From Bos javanicus (lineage: Eukaryota > Chordata > Mammalia > Artiodactyla > Bovidae): 64,000 nt of DNA. The notes beneath the pieces were generated by a model. That model worked only from the letters and a program-made list of their open reading frames with translations. It was not told the origin of the DNA and ran no database searches. Position numbers and translations under genes: made by a program. Of this stretch, positions 10,911 to 23,204 are shown piece by piece; the first letter of the stretch is position 1; every line of letters begins with the position of its first letter. The DNA lies in the NCBI RefSeq assembly GCF_032452875.1, contig NC_083882.1:60775614-60839613 (forward strand), in the 5' to 3' direction.

Positions 10911-11859
10911 TCAAACTTTTTTGCCCCTTTCTCAGAGAAAAGAACTTAATTTGACTCTTCCACTGATTTCAGTGTTATTGAGTCAGTGAATCAGACTTGT
11001 CTCCAACACAGTCCTTCTGGAAGAAGCCTCTCCTCACTCCTTTCAAGGACCTTTTGCCTTGCAGTTTAGCCAATCAACCTAACCACCCCTTCCCGGGCAC
11101 AGGTTAAAGCAACCAACAGTACCCAGTAGAACCAGTTATATATCCCAGAAGGTGGCTAATCCTTCCATAAATCTAAATTAAACCAGGTATATCATAGAGG
11201 CATATACCTTAGAGGTCCTCTTACAATTTAGATTGGAACACTAATGCAACAAATGGCAGCCACAGATAAAGCCATTACAACTAAAGCACAAGCATCAGCC
11301 ATGCATTCCCAGGGAGCATTTTCTGGTGAATCCAGTTAATAAATCAAGAGCAAGCTAGGGGCACCTTCATTAAACAGCAAGTCACGCTGCCCATTGCACC
11401 ACTGTCTCAATTGGGCCACAGAATTTTAATTTATAAAGGTGACTCAGTAACAAGAGAGGTCAATAACACTGAAAGACGAATTTATTACTTACAGTTTAAG
11501 AAGAGAAGGTATGCATATCATGAAGGGCTGCATGAAGAAGCATCAGTTTGGGTCAGGAAATAGAAAGAGTAAAAGGAGAACTTGGTCCAGAGCCCTTCTT
11601 ATTACTAGTGGTGAAAAGCTGTCAGGGGAGGACATTCTCTGTTGGGCAGGAAGTGAAATACAAATGTTAAGGTTTATGACTAGAGGATTTATTAAGTAAC
11701 TTATAAAATGATTTTTAAGTGTGGACCACAAAGAAGATGTGAACAATTTTAACACTCTGGCCCTGAAACATTGTAATTTATAAGAAACATATATTTGGTA
11801 ATTCAGATGACCAACATATATTTCTCATATATATTTGGTCTTTGTCCACAGTTCCTGGC
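10911..11859. other. No gene recognised
   Basis: No gene or repeat can be named. The short overlapping frames near 11511-11755 on both strands have no recognisable domain. Confidence 0.45.
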
Positions 11860-12590
11860 TCACAGCTTCCAAAATCCAGGGAATTTCCTATGCTAAGAGT
11901 AATAAATACATCTTTTCTTATGTAAATAAACTGACTATTGGGAAAGCACCTACCAATGAGAACTGGAGCAAAACATGTGATTAGAGAATTGGAAACCTTG
12001 ACCTCATGGGAGGGGAGACAGGATGGAGGTTGACTCAGCTGCCAATAGCCAAGGATGTAATCAATCATGCCTATTAATGAAGCCTCCATAATACCCCAAG
12101 AGAATGGGGTTCAGAAAGCTTCTGGTTTGGCGAATACATGGGGTTGCTAGAGGAGCAGCATACCATAACAGAGCATGGAAGGTCCTCATCCTTTCCCCAC
12201 TCCTGGCCCTATGCATCTCTTCCATCAGGCTGCTCCCAAGTTATACATAAAATATATACATATAAGTACATGTATCTGTATATATACTTACTCTGAGTTT
12301 TCTGAGCTTCTCTAGAAAATCAGTTGAGCCCAAGGAAGAGGTGGGAATCTCTGATCAACAGCCAGTGTCAGAAATACAAGTGACAACCTGGACTTACGGC
12401 TGGCATCTGAAGAAGGGAGTGGAACAGGGTCATAACAGTCTTGTGAGACTGAGCCCTTAATCTGTGGAATCTGATGCTCTCCAGCTAGAAAGTGTCATGA
12501 TTGTGTTGAATTGTGGGGACTGAATTGTTCGTCAGTGTGGGGAAGCCTTCACATATACATGTTGGAATTGGGTCCAGGAACCTAATTTAA
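11860..12590 (+). repeat. Probable ancient LTR (MER21/ERVL-like)
   Basis: The run includes 'GGAATCTCTGATCAACAG', 'TGACAACCTGGACTTACGG', 'GGCATCTGAAGAAGG', 'GACTGAGCCCTTAATCTG' and 'TGTGGGGAAGCCTTCACAT'. These words are in the order I associate with an old mammalian ERVL-class LTR. Both the boundaries and the MER21 name are uncertain. The minus-strand 103-codon frame at 11778-12089 overlaps it and is not taken as a gene. Confidence 0.45.
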
Positions 12591-14244
12591 GCCCTGTGAC
12601 CAGTGGATAACAAATCATGAATTACAAAACCTATAAGAGTTGATTAGAACATAGAAGTTCCAGTGAAAAGCAGTTTAAATATTAGTCATTAATTACCTTA
12701 GATGCTAAGAGCTCTGAAGGTAGAAGAATTCCATAAATGGCTCTGAAATACCATCAAAGCCAAAGCCCCTTTTCTTTTTACTCTCCCATCCATAACAAGC
12801 CTCATCATGTTGATTTCATCCCTCAGATTTGTTCTCTTCATGCTCACAAAATTACTGCCACATCTCCATGGCTCACATTCTTTTAAGTGTTGCCTCACAT
12901 ACCTGTTTTCACTGGACAACTTTGTCGCCAGAAATATATAAAAATCAGATGTGGTTAGCAAGGAAAATGGTGTGAATGATGGCTGAACAGGCAACTGAAG
13001 CTACCTGCTATAACCAATGTGACTGAATTGTATCCTTATAACCAAGTAGTTTTCAATGCCTAGGAATCTAAAGGATCTAATTTTAGACAAGGGGTAAGGA
13101 CTGTGAAAATAAGAATATCGCCCATGTACTTAAGATGATGAAGGCCACAGAGATATCTGAAACAGGATCAAAATTCCTTTTCAAAAATGATATATAGAAT
13201 GTGTCAAATTAGCAAAATCTAGATTTTTGGCTGAATGTATATGACAAAATATTGAATTAATTGGGTTATTCATTGAGAGCCACAAGAAATGGTAAATTTG
13301 ATGTCAGAAAGAGAAAAAAACAATTTAGTGCATTAATTCAGTCATGACCAATTTTTATAATATTAAAAGTAAGATTATCCTGAGTAATAAAAGGATGCTA
13401 AAAGCAGTTTAGATCACTATCTGGAGGTTTTTAGTGAGGTCCTATCTGTAATTAACTTGGAAATCTATTACAAATTTCTCTGTTGTTCAGCCATAGACAT
13501 ATTCCCTCTAGACTGTGAGATTTTGTTTGTTTAATACAATATTTCCACAAGGGCCCAAAACAGTCATTTGTATAATTTACATGCTTGTACATCATCCAGA
13601 GAGATAACATTTTCAGTAGGAACAATTCCCTCATTATCAGGATTTAATGGGACATATTACTTGAGAATGTAGATTAATAGAAACTCAAAGAACACTTTCC
13701 CTGAAACTTGCATAGAAAAGAACATCTGATTTGGTTAAATGAAAGGACATTTAATCATCCTCAGTGAAATAAAACAGTTGTTTAGTTCTACAGCAGGGAG
13801 CAATGCCTTCCCCCACAGAAGTCTACATTTAAATATAAAACCATATAGCATTTCAATTCTTGAGAACACTTCAAAAATACCTAGTGTGTCAGTAGGAAAA
13901 TGTGAGCCCTATCCTATGTTAAGACAGTTCATATGCTACAATTTACAAGAAGAAAAAAGGTAAAAGTTCAATTTAAGCTTCTACTTATTTTAACATAGTT
14001 ACTCCGTTACAGCCCAAAATACTTCAACAGCTTTTAAACAACTTGTATAGAATGCCATGTGCCCTTTAGGCAAACTGTCTGTTGGTGACTAGCAAATGGA
14101 GGAAAATTGAAGACAAATTTTAAGAACAATGAAAAAGAGTATAGCTGTTTCATACTGTGAGAGGTCTGTATTGCATATTTAGAGTGTATCAGTTAGAGTC
14201 CAGTTACAAAAACAAAACCTATATTAGACATTTTAAAATACTGA
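12591..14244. other. No gene recognised
   Basis: Mostly AT-rich unique DNA. The minus-strand frame at 12698-12994 (98 codons) and the plus frame at 13739-13963 have no recognisable domain and no sign of exon structure. Confidence 0.45.
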
Positions 14245-14880
14245 ATTGAGGATTCAGATCAAGATGGCAGAGTAGGAGGATGTGTAACTCACCTCTACCC
14301 ACAAACGCATCAAAAATACATCTACATGTGATACATCACACCGAAAATGAACTAGAGACTGGCAAAGACTCTTATGCAACCAAGGCTATGAGAAAGATAC
14401 TCATGGAACTGGGTAAGAAGGGAAGAGAAGTGATCAGGTCAGGACCTGTACCACTGGGAGGGCACACATAAGAAAAAGAGGAAGTGGGCAATTTGAGCCA
14501 CAAATTGAGTGCCCTGAGGAGGTAAGGGTCCGCAGTGAACTGCTGCAGAGGCAGGGGCTCTGGTTGCAGTAGACCTGGGTATGGCATAAGCCCTCATGGA
14601 GGACGTCTCCATTAACTTCACCATAGAGCTGCCAGAACTTACACAGGACTGGGGAAACAGACTCTTGGAGGGCACAAACAGAACCTTGTGTGCACCAGAA
14701 CCCAGGAGAAAGGAACAGTGACCCCACAAGAGATGATCCAGACTTGCCTGTGAGTGTTCAGGAGTCTCTGGCAGAGGCTTGGGTTGGCTGTGGCCTGCTC
14801 TAGGGTTGGGGAGATTGAGTGCAGCAGTGCATGCATGAGACCTTTTGAAGGAAGTGGCTATTATCTCCATTACCTGCACC
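14245..14880 (+). mobile_element. L1 LINE 5' part (5' UTR), interrupted
   Basis: The start 'AAGATGGCAGAGTAGGAGG', with 'CATCAAAAATACATCTACATG', is the characteristic 5' end of an artiodactyl L1. A GC-rich 5' UTR follows, and L1 sequence appears to resume at about 19063 after two BovB insertions. Overlapping minus-strand frames (14372-14978, up to 179 codons) arise because the GC-rich UTR has few stops. I see no domain in them. The right edge against BovB is approximate. Confidence 0.75.
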
Positions 14881-15521
14881 ATAGTTTGGCCTGAAGTCAA
14901 ATAAAAGGGAGAAACACAGCCCTGCCAATCAACAGAAAATTGGATTGAAGATTTACAGAGCACGGCCCTGCCCATCAAATAAGACCCAGTTTCCCCCTCA
15001 GTCAGTCTCTCCCATCAGGAAGCTTCTATAAACCTCTTATCCCTCTCCATCAGAGGGCAGACAGTCTGAAAACCACAATCACAGAAAATTAATCAATCTG
15101 ATCACACAGACCACAGCCTTGTCTAACTTGAAGAAACTATGAACCATACCATGTAGGGCCACCCAAGATGGATGGGTCATTGTGGAGAGTTCTGACAAAA
15201 CATGGTCCACTGGCGAAGGGAATGGCAAACCTCTTCAGTATTCTTGCCTTAAGAACCCCATGAACAGTATGAAAAGGAAAAAAAGATAGGACACTAAAAG
15301 ATGAGCTCCCCAGATTGGTAGGTGCCCAATACACTTCTAGAGATCAGTCAAGAAATAACTCCAGAAAGAATGAAAGGATGGGGCCAAAAGCAAGAACAAC
15401 ACCCAGTTGTAGATGTGACTTGTGATGGAAGTAAAGTCTGATGCTGTAAAGAGCAATATTACATAGGAACCTGGAATGTTAGGTCCATGAATCAAAGCAA
15501 ATTGGAAGTGGTCAAACGGAG

Positions 15522-15899
15522 ATGGCAAGAGTGAACATTGACATTCTAGGAATCAGCCAACTAAAAGGGACTGGAACAGGTGACTTTAACTCAGATGACC
15601 ATTATATCTACTTCTGTGGGCAAGAATCCCTTAAAAGAAATGGAGTAGCACTCATAGCCCACAAAAAAGTCCAAAATGCAGTACTTGGATCCAATCTTAA
15701 AAATGACAGAATGATCTCTGTTCATTTCCAAGGCAAATCATTCAATATCACAGTAATGCAACTCTATATCCCAACCAGTAATGCTGAAGAAGTTGAAGTT
15801 GGATGGTTCTATGAAGACCTACAAGATTTTCTAGAACTAACACCCGAAAGAGATGTCCTTTTCATTATAGGGTACTGGGATGCAAAAGTAGGAAGTTAA
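15522..15899 (+). pseudogene. BovB endonuclease domain fragment
   Basis: The 125-codon frame includes 'NIDILGISQLKGTG' and 'VALIAHKKV', matching the apurinic-endonuclease-like N-terminal domain of RTE retrotransposons. Near the end it reads 'IIGYWDAKVGS' and then hits a stop. In related elements the residue after 'IIG' is the catalytic aspartate of a G-D-W-N motif. Here it is tyrosine and the next Asn is Asp, so the active site appears destroyed before the stop. Confidence 0.8.
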
Positions 15900-16620
15900 G
15901 AGATACCTGGAGTAACAGGCAAATTTAGCCTTGAAATACAGAATGAAGCAGGGCAGAGGCTGATAGTTTTGCCAAGAGAATGCACTGGTCATAGCAAACA
16001 CCCTCTTCTAACAACACAAGAGAAGACCCTACACATGGACATCACCAGATGGTCAACACCAAAATCAGATTGATTATATTCTTTGCAGTCAAAGATGGAG
16101 AAACTCTATACAGTCAGCAAAAACAAGACCAAGACCGAACTGTGGCTCAAATCATGAACTCCTTATTACCAAATTCAACCAAAATCTTAAAAAGTAGGGA
16201 AAACCACTAGACCATTCAGGTATGACTTAAATCAACCCCTTACGATTATACAGTGGAAGTGACAAATAGATTCAAAGGATTAGATCTGAGAGACAGAGAG
16301 CCTGAAGAACTATGGGCAGAGGTTCATGACACTGCACAGGAGGCAGTGATAAAAGAAAAAGAAATGCAAAAAGGCAAAATGGCTGTCTGAGGAGTCCTTA
16401 CAAATAGCTATGAAAAGAAGAGAAGTGAAAGGCAAAGGAGAAAAGGAAAGATACACCCATTTTTATGTGGAGTTCCAAAGAATAGCAAGGAGAGATAAGA
16501 AAGTCTTCCTCAGTGATCAATACAAAGAAATAGAGGGAAACAGTAGAATGGGAAAGACTAGAGATCTCTTCAAGAAATTTAGAGATACCAAGGGAAATTT
16601 TCATACAAAGATGGGCACAG

Positions 16621-16904
16621 TGAGGAGGGTTCAGGATGGGGAGCATGTGTATATCTGAAATTAAAAAAAATAAAAAAATAAAAATACCGGAGCATGTGTA
16701 TATCTGAAATTAAAAAAAATAAAAAAATTAAAATACTGAAAAAAAAAAAATACAAAAAAAAAAAAAAATCAAAATCTGAAGTAAAGGAAAATAGCTGTCA
16801 CTAGAAAAACCACACTAAATTCTGCAAACAGTGCCTGTATCTGCAAAATCATGCTCATCATGTCCTCTAGTCCTTCATGATCTGCAAAAAAAAAAAAAAA
16901 AAAG
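16621..16904 (+). mobile_element. L1 3' end insert with possible 3'-transduced tail
   Basis: Inside the BovB, the expected continuity from 'AAAGATGGGCACA' to 'GAAATGGTATGGACC' is broken. The insert begins with 'GGGTTCAGGATGGGGAGCA', the 3' UTR end of ruminant L1 (compare 48221-48239). An A-rich run follows, then a repeat of 'GGAGCATGTGTATATCTG' at 16689, a second A-rich run, about 115 bp of unrelated sequence, and a final A run (16886-16903). Two A tails with non-L1 sequence between them is the form of an L1 3' transduction. Confidence 0.6.
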
Positions 16905-16945
16905 AAATGGTATGGACCTAGAGAAGCAGAAGATATTAAGAAGAG

Positions 16946-17919
16946 GTGGCAAGAATACACAGAAGAACTATACAAAAAAGATCTTCACAACCAGATAATC
17001 ATGATGGTGTGATCACTCACCTAGAGCCAGACATCCTAGAATATGAAGTCAAGTGTGCCTTAGGAAGCATTACTAAGAACAAAGCTAGTGGAGGTGATGG
17101 AATTCCAGTTGAGCTATTTCAAATCCTAAAAGATGATGCTGTGAAAGTGCTGCACTCAATATGCCAGCAAATTTGGAAAACTCAACAGTGGCCACAGGAC
17201 TGGAAAAGGTCAGTTTTCATTCCAATCACAAAGAAAGGCAATGCCAAAGAATGCTCAAACTACCGCACAATTGCACTCATCTCACACGCTAGTAAAGTGA
17301 TGCTCAAAATTCTCCAACTCAGGCTTCAATACTAGGTGAACCACGAACTTCCAGATGTTCAAGCTGGACTTATAAAAGGCAGAGGAACCAGAGATCAAAT
17401 TGCCAACTTCTGTTGGATCATCAAAAAAGTGAGAGAGTTCCAGAAAAACATCTATTTCTGCTTTATTGACTATGCCAAAGCCTTTGACTGTGTGGATCAC
17501 AATAAACTGTGGAAAATTCTTCAAGAGATGGGAATACCAGACCACTTGACCTGCCTCCCCAGAAATCTGTATGCAGGTCAGGAAGCAACAGTTAGAACTG
17601 GACATGGAAGAACAGACAGGTTCCAAATCATAAAAGGAGTGCATCAGGCTGTATATTGTCACCCTGCTTATTTAACTTAAATGCAGACTACATCATGAGA
17701 AATACTGGGCCGGATGAAGCACAGGCTGAAATCAAGATTGCCAGGAGAAATACCAATAACCTCAGATATGCAGATGATACTACCCTTATGGTAGAAAGTG
17801 AAGAGGAACTAAAGAGCCTCTTGATGAAAGTGAAAGAGGAGAGCAAAAAAGCTGTCTTAAAACTCAGATTCAGAAAACTAAGATCATGGCATCCAGCCCC
17901 ATCACCTCATGGAAAATAG
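16946..17919 (+). pseudogene. BovB reverse transcriptase domain, fragmented
   Basis: Three overlapping or abutting frames carry RT motifs in order. Motif A is 'FIDYAKAFDCVDHNKLW' (about 17458-17508). The active-site motif C is 'RYADDTTLM' (about 17764-17790). The YADD core is intact, but a stop separates 17335 from 17336 and a frameshift lies near 17660, so no continuous polymerase can be made. Downstream, 17886-18257 encodes the C-terminal region. Confidence 0.85.
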
Positions 17920-18477
17920 ATGGGGAAGTGGGAAACAGTGTCAGACTTTATTTTGGGGTTATGACCAACCTAGATAGCATATTAAAAAGCAAAGACATTA
18001 CTTTGCCAACAAAGGTCTGTCTAGTCAAGGCTATGGTTTTTCCAGTGGTCATATATGGATGTGAGAGTTGGACTGTGAAGAAAGCTGAGCACCGAAGAAT
18101 TGATGTTTTTGAACTGTGGTGTTGGAGAAGACTCTTGAGAGTCCCTTGGACTGCAAGGAGATCCAACCAGTCCATTCTAAAGGAGATCAGTTCTGGGTGT
18201 TCTTTGGAAGGACTGATGCTAAAGCTGAAACTCCAATACTTTGGCCACCTCATGTGAAGTGTTGACTCATTAGAAAAGACCCTGATGCTGGGAGGGATTG
18301 GGGGCAGGAGGAGAAGGGGACAACAGGGGATGAGATGGCTGGATGGCATCACCGACTTGATAGACATGAGTTTGGGTGATCTCCAGGAGTTGTTGATGGA
18401 CAGGGAGGTCTGGCGTGCTGCAATTCATGGGGTCGCAAAGAGTCAGACATGACCGAGCGACTGAACTGAACTGAACT

Positions 18478-19061
18478 GAAAATCACTGCAGACGGTGATT
18501 GCAGTTATAAAATTAAAAGATGTTTTCTCCTTGGAAGAAAAGTTATGACCAACCTAGAAAGCATATTAAAAACAGAGACATTACTTTGCTAACAAAGTCC
18601 ATCTAGTCAAAGCTATGGCTTTTCCAGTAGTCATGAATGGATGTGAGAGTTGAACTCTTAAGTAAGCTGAATGCCCAAAAATTGATGCTTTTGAACTGTG
18701 GTGTCGAAGAAGACTCTTGAGAGTCCTTTGGACTGCAAGGAGATCCAACCAGTCCATCCTAAAGAAAATCAGTCCTGGATATTCATTGGAAGGACAAATG
18801 GTGAAGCTGAAACTCTAATACTTTGGCCATCTGATGCGAAGAACCAACTCATTGGAAAAGACCTTGATGCTGGGAAAGATTTAAGGCAGGAGGAGAAGGG
18901 GACAACAGAGGATAAGATGGTTGGATGGCATCACCGACTCAATGGACATGAGTTTGAGTAAACTCTGGGAGTTGGGGATGGACAGGGAGGCCTGGCGTGC
19001 TGCAGTCCATGGTGTCACAAAGAGCTGGACACAACTGAGTGACTAAACTGAACTGTACTGA
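18478..19061 (+). mobile_element. Second BovB 3' fragment, abutting the first
   Basis: Begins at 'AAAATCACTGCAGACGG', equivalent to an internal ORF2 position of BovB, and runs through the 3' end to 'GACTAAACTGAACTGTACTGA'. It is in the same orientation as, and immediately downstream of, the larger copy, so the pair forms a head-to-tail arrangement. Sequence divergence from the first copy is clear, so this is not a recent tandem duplication. Confidence 0.85.
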
Positions 19062-20413
19062 GTGTGCTAGCCCTGGGTCAAGCAGTGGGAAAACAAATGC
19101 CCTTAGCTGTTTGGAAACCTAGTGGGGCTAATAGGAGTGCTATAAAAAACCTAGACTCTACTCATGGAGATATACTTGATTACTCTTGAAACAAACTAGA
19201 GAGAGCAGCTCAAAACTGCACTGGACCGTGACAAGTTTCCTACAGCCACCCCAGCATGCGTCTCAGCCTAAGCTGAACAGCCACTCAGGCCCCTGATACT
19301 TCATAATGTAGCTCCACACTAAGGAAAGGGATGCTGAGGCCAAGGGCAGTGCTTAGTTGTGAGGGAGAGAGTCAGTGCAGACCTGGGACGGCATCGGATG
19401 TAGGCAGGGGCAGCCATCACTAGCACTTACGGAGGCAGCACCTCTGAAGCAGTCTAGGACTCTGACTGGGGCCAGAGCTGTCACAGCCCTGGGGCAAGGA
19501 TGCTCGTGCTCTGAGAGGAAAAGTGCACTCTTAGAGCTCCTGGCGCCAACTCAGACCTCACCTAATTTGCTCTGCTCCAACAAATTGGGACCTGCCCCCA
19601 ACACAGCAGTGCTAGCCACTGAGCAGGGAGAAGCCCCAGGTCACACCTCACTCTGGCTCTAGCCCCTCTATCTCTAGCCCCAGCTACTACCAAGATGATA
19701 GCTGCCAGGATACCCTGGGGAAAGATGAATCATGCCCACATCGTATCTAGCTTTCTCACTAAAGCCACTGAGCACAGACAGACTTTATAAGAATGATTCG
19801 GCACAAGAATATCCCTTCAGGACTACAAAAGGTAATTGTTTTACCCAGTTTCATAGACACAGAGAGAGTTAAGCAAAATAGGGATTTTGTTTCAATTGAC
19901 AGAACAAGAGAAACCTCCTGGAAAAAAAAAAAAAAAAACTAATGAAACAAAAATAAATCATTTACCAGATAAAGAATTCATTAACGTATATGCTCCCAAT
20001 ATAGGAGCACCTAAATATATAAAGTAAATATTAACAGACATGGAGAAATTGACAATAATATAAAATTACTGGGGGGACAGAAAATCAATAAAGAAAGTGA
20101 TTTTAAATGACACATTAGACCAGTTGGACATAATAGATACCTACAGGACTTTCCATCCCCAAAGAGCAGAATACACATTCTTCTCAAGTGCTCAGGAAAT
20201 ATCCTTTAGGACACATCACATACTAGACCACAAAACAGGCCTCAACTAAATTAAGAGGATAGAAATCATATCAATAATCTGTCTGACAACAATGAATGAA
20301 ATTAATTACAGAAAGAAAAATTGGGAAAACACAAATACATAGAGATTACACAACTCGTCACACACACAAAAATGGGTCAGTGAAAGAGGAGATCAGAAAA
20401 CACATCAAGACAA
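19062..20413 (+). mobile_element. L1 LINE continuation (5' UTR to ORF region)
   Basis: Sequence after the BovB copies is L1-like again. A GC-rich UTR stretch is followed by an A run (19922-19938). From about 19980 come words of the L1 coding region ('TATGCTCCCAATATAGGAGC', 'GACATAATAGATACCTACAGG', 'ACATTCTTCTCAAGTGC', 'CACATACTAGACCACAAAAC'). These encode the end of the L1 endonuclease region in diverged form. With 14245-14880 they appear to be one L1 split by BovB. Confidence 0.7.
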
Positions 20414-20660
20414 ATGTGTTTGCTTAAATGTCACCTCATTACTGACACCTTGCCTAATCACATTACCCAAAGTTATAGTTCTAATACTACACCTCTTGCA
20501 CTTACAATCACTCTTTTTTTCTGGGAGAACTTACCACCAATAAAGATAAAAATATATGCTACCTTTAAAAATATATTTATTTTCTGCCTCCACTCAAATG
20601 CAAGGTCTGCAATTGCAGGAATATTTGAGGGTTTTTTTTCCTTCCTACTGTGAAAAGTGC
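20414..20660 (+). repeat. L2 LINE fragment
   Basis: The words 'AAATGTCACCTCATTACTG', 'CACCTTGCCTAATCAC' and 'CACTCAAATGCAAGG' follow the order of the L2 3' region, with an AT-rich internal part. The plus-strand 79-codon frame here is L2-derived, not a gene. Confidence 0.5.
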
Positions 20661-21871
20661 CTGAAGAGTGTTTAAAATGTAATTGGTGAAAAATTATTGT
20701 AATTTCTGGGGCTAAGTATCCAAAGTTTTAGAATACTAGCTGATGTCTTTGCCCATATTTTCTCTTTCATTCTCTATTCTCTTCTCCTGGAACTCCTGTT
20801 TAACATATTTTACCGTTTAATCTTCATTTTCAACAATTTTTAAATATTTTTTAAAAATGAATATGAAGGTAATAAGTGCTGAATATTTTTCAACAATTTA
20901 TAATTTTCATTTATTTATGTCACTATTCATTTTTTGTCATTTTCTTAAGGTCTAATCAATCTCTCTTCAACAGTGTCTTATATACTATGTAATTCATTCT
21001 TCACTTTTTTTACTGTTTTTAATTAATTTATTTTCCATTCTTCACATTTTAAATTTAAATAAATTTACATTTTAAAAATTCTACTAGCATTTTTGTTCAA
21101 ATATGATTTTCCTGTAAAATACCACCTTTTCCTTTTCTCATGTTTTGTATTCTCACTTTTTATTTATTAAATAATTTTAAACATAGGTTGATGGTAGTGA
21201 GAGCCATTTAATCTTATTATGTGAAATTTTTGGAGATTCAATTTAGCTTTTATTTAATTTCATTTAGATGTTGGTTATTATTTTAAGTAAAGTGGATATG
21301 ATTGATAATCAAGTTTTTCTGGTGTGTTTTATGAAATACTGGCATAAAGAAGGCATTCAATAAATATTAGTTTCCCTTTGTCTGCAAGACAGATCAAAGA
21401 AGGAAAAAACAGAATGTAAAAAAAGAAAATAGAATATATGTTCCTTTGCAAAAATAACAGATTTTGTTATGGTTTCTGTGTAAGCACATTTTACTTCAGA
21501 AAATTGATTCAGACAGGTTCCCTTTGGTCTCATTTTTAATGTTCCACATGTAAATGACAAATTAATTTTAATGAATTCTTTATATTTTGAGCCAAATAAC
21601 TAAAATTAAAACATGAAAGGTGTTAGCTGGCTATACAAAACTGAAATATTTCATTTTGAGAATCTCAAATTTTATTACAGGAAAGAACAGTTGATGGTTT
21701 TCATTATAGAAGTTTGCTAAGCTTAAAGAATGACACTGAAATTGCCTATAATAAAATATCATTTTTAATATATAACAGTTCATAGAACACTTGATTATAT
21801 GAGCAGTTATGCTTTGTAAATAAACTGGAAAGGTAATAAGTCTTGTTAATTAAATAATAGAATGTAGAATT
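20661..21871. other. AT-rich sequence, no gene recognised
   Basis: Strongly AT-rich DNA with no recognisable gene or repeat. The 67-codon minus frame at 21357-21560 shows no domain. A run of TTTA/ATTT words around 20860-21180 is compositional. Confidence 0.5.
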
Positions 21872-21894
21872 TTGAGCTATACAAAAAAGATTTT

Positions 21895-22172
21895 GTTGCT
21901 GCTGCTGCTGCTAAGTCGCTTCAGTAGCGTCCGACTCTGTGTGACCCCAGAGATGGCAGCCCACCAGGCTCCCCCATCCCTGGGATTCTCCAGGCAAGAA
22001 CACTGGAGTGGGTTGCCATTTCCTTCTCCAGTGTTGAAAGTGAAAAGTGAAAGTGAAGTCTCTCAGTCATGCCTGACTCCTAGCGACCCCATGGACTGCA
22101 GCCTACCAGGCCCCTCCATCCATGGGATTTTCCAGGCAAGAGTACTGGAGTGGGGTGCCATTGCTTTCTCCG
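21895..22172 (-). repeat. BovA2 SINE nested in BovB
   Basis: A dimer of BovA units in reverse orientation begins with a GCT-rich tail ('TTGCTGCTGCTGCTGCT'), then 'AAGTCGCTTCAGTAGCG'. The linker 'GTGAAAAGTGAAAGTGAAG' separates the two units. Flanking near-identical 12-mers AAAAAAGATTTT (21883-21894) and AAAAAAGATCTT (22173-22184) are the target-site duplication within the BovB. Confidence 0.9.
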
Positions 22173-22309
22173 AAAAAAGATCTTAAAGACCCAGATAACC
22201 ACGATGGTGTGATCACTCACCTAGAGCCAGAATCTTGGAATGCAAAGTAAGGTGGGTCTTAGGAAGCATCACTATGAACCAAGTTAGTAGAGGTGATGGA
22301 ATTCCAGTT

Positions 22310-23037
22310 CAGTTCAGTTCAGTTCAGTCACTCAGTTGTGTCCAACTCTGCGCCCCCATGGACTGCAGCACGCCCATGCCTCCCTGTCCATCACCAACTC
22401 CCAGAGTTTACCCAAACTCATCTCCATTGAGTCAGTGATGCCATCCAACCATCTCATCCTCTGTCGTCTTCTTCTTTTCGCATCTTCAATCTTTCCCAGA
22501 ATCAGGGTCTTTTCCAATGAGTCAGCTTTGCGCATCAGGTGCCCGAAGTATTGAAGTTTCAGCTTCAGCATCAGTCCTTCCAATGAACACTCAGGACTGA
22601 TTTCCTTTAGGATGGACTGGTTGGATCTCCTTACAGACTATCAAGGGTCTTCTCCAACACCATAGTTCAAAAGTATCAATTCTTTGGCATTCAGCTTTCT
22701 TTAGAGTCCAAGTCTCACATCCATACATGGCTACTGGAAAAGCCATAGCCTTGATTAGATAGACCTTTGTTGGCAAAGTAATGTCTCTGCTTTTCAATAT
22801 GCTGTCTAGTTTGGTCGTAACTTTCCTGCCAAGGAATAAGCACCTTTTAATTTCATGGCTGCAGTCACCATCTGCAGTGATTTTGGAGCCCCAAAAATAA
22901 AGTCTGCCACTGTTTCCCCTGTTTCCCCATCTATTTGCCATAAAGTGATGGGGTCAGATGCCATGATCTTAGTTTTCTGAATGTTGAATTTTAAGCCAAC
23001 TTTCACACTCTTCTCTTTCATTTTCATCAAGAGGCTC
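22310..23037 (-). mobile_element. Nested BovB LINE, opposite orientation
   Basis: Reverse BovB 3' fragment, about 728 bp, inserted into the larger plus-strand BovB. It starts at 'CAGTTCAGTTCAGTTCAG' and ends at the coding word complementary to 'GAGCCTCTTGATGAAAATG'. A perfect 10-bp target duplication, AATTCCAGTT, flanks it at 22300-22309 and 23038-23047. The host BovB reads through cleanly if the insertion is ignored. Confidence 0.92.
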
Positions 23038-23204
23038 AATTCCAGTTGAGCTATTCGAAATCCTAAAGGATGATGCTGTGAAAGTGTTGCACTCAATATG
23101 CCAGCAAATTTGGAAAAGTCAGCAGTGGCCACAGGACTGGAAAAGGTCAGTTTTCATTTCAATCTCAATGAAAGGCATGCCAAAGAATGCTCAAACTACT
23201 GCAC

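Larger units (their letters stand above)
14881..18479 (+). mobile_element. BovB LINE, near full length, broken
   Basis: This is the longest BovB in the window. It has a 5' region (to about 15500), an AP-endonuclease segment, a reverse transcriptase segment and the 3' end finishing in 'GAACTGAACTGAACTGAA'. The ORF is broken into pieces (15522-15899, 16410-16658, 16946-17335, 17336-17680, 17656-17919, 17886-18257) by stops and frameshifts. A foreign A-rich block lies at 16621-16904. It cannot encode a working protein. It sits inside an L1 and is followed directly by a second BovB fragment. Confidence 0.9.

Noticed and set aside
14439..14978. 179-codon minus-strand frame, possibly an antisense ORF of L1 (ORF0-like)
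   Set aside because: It lies in the GC-rich L1 5' UTR with several overlapping frames in other phases and runs into BovB. There is no domain, and stop-poor GC-rich sequence explains it. Transcript data would be needed.
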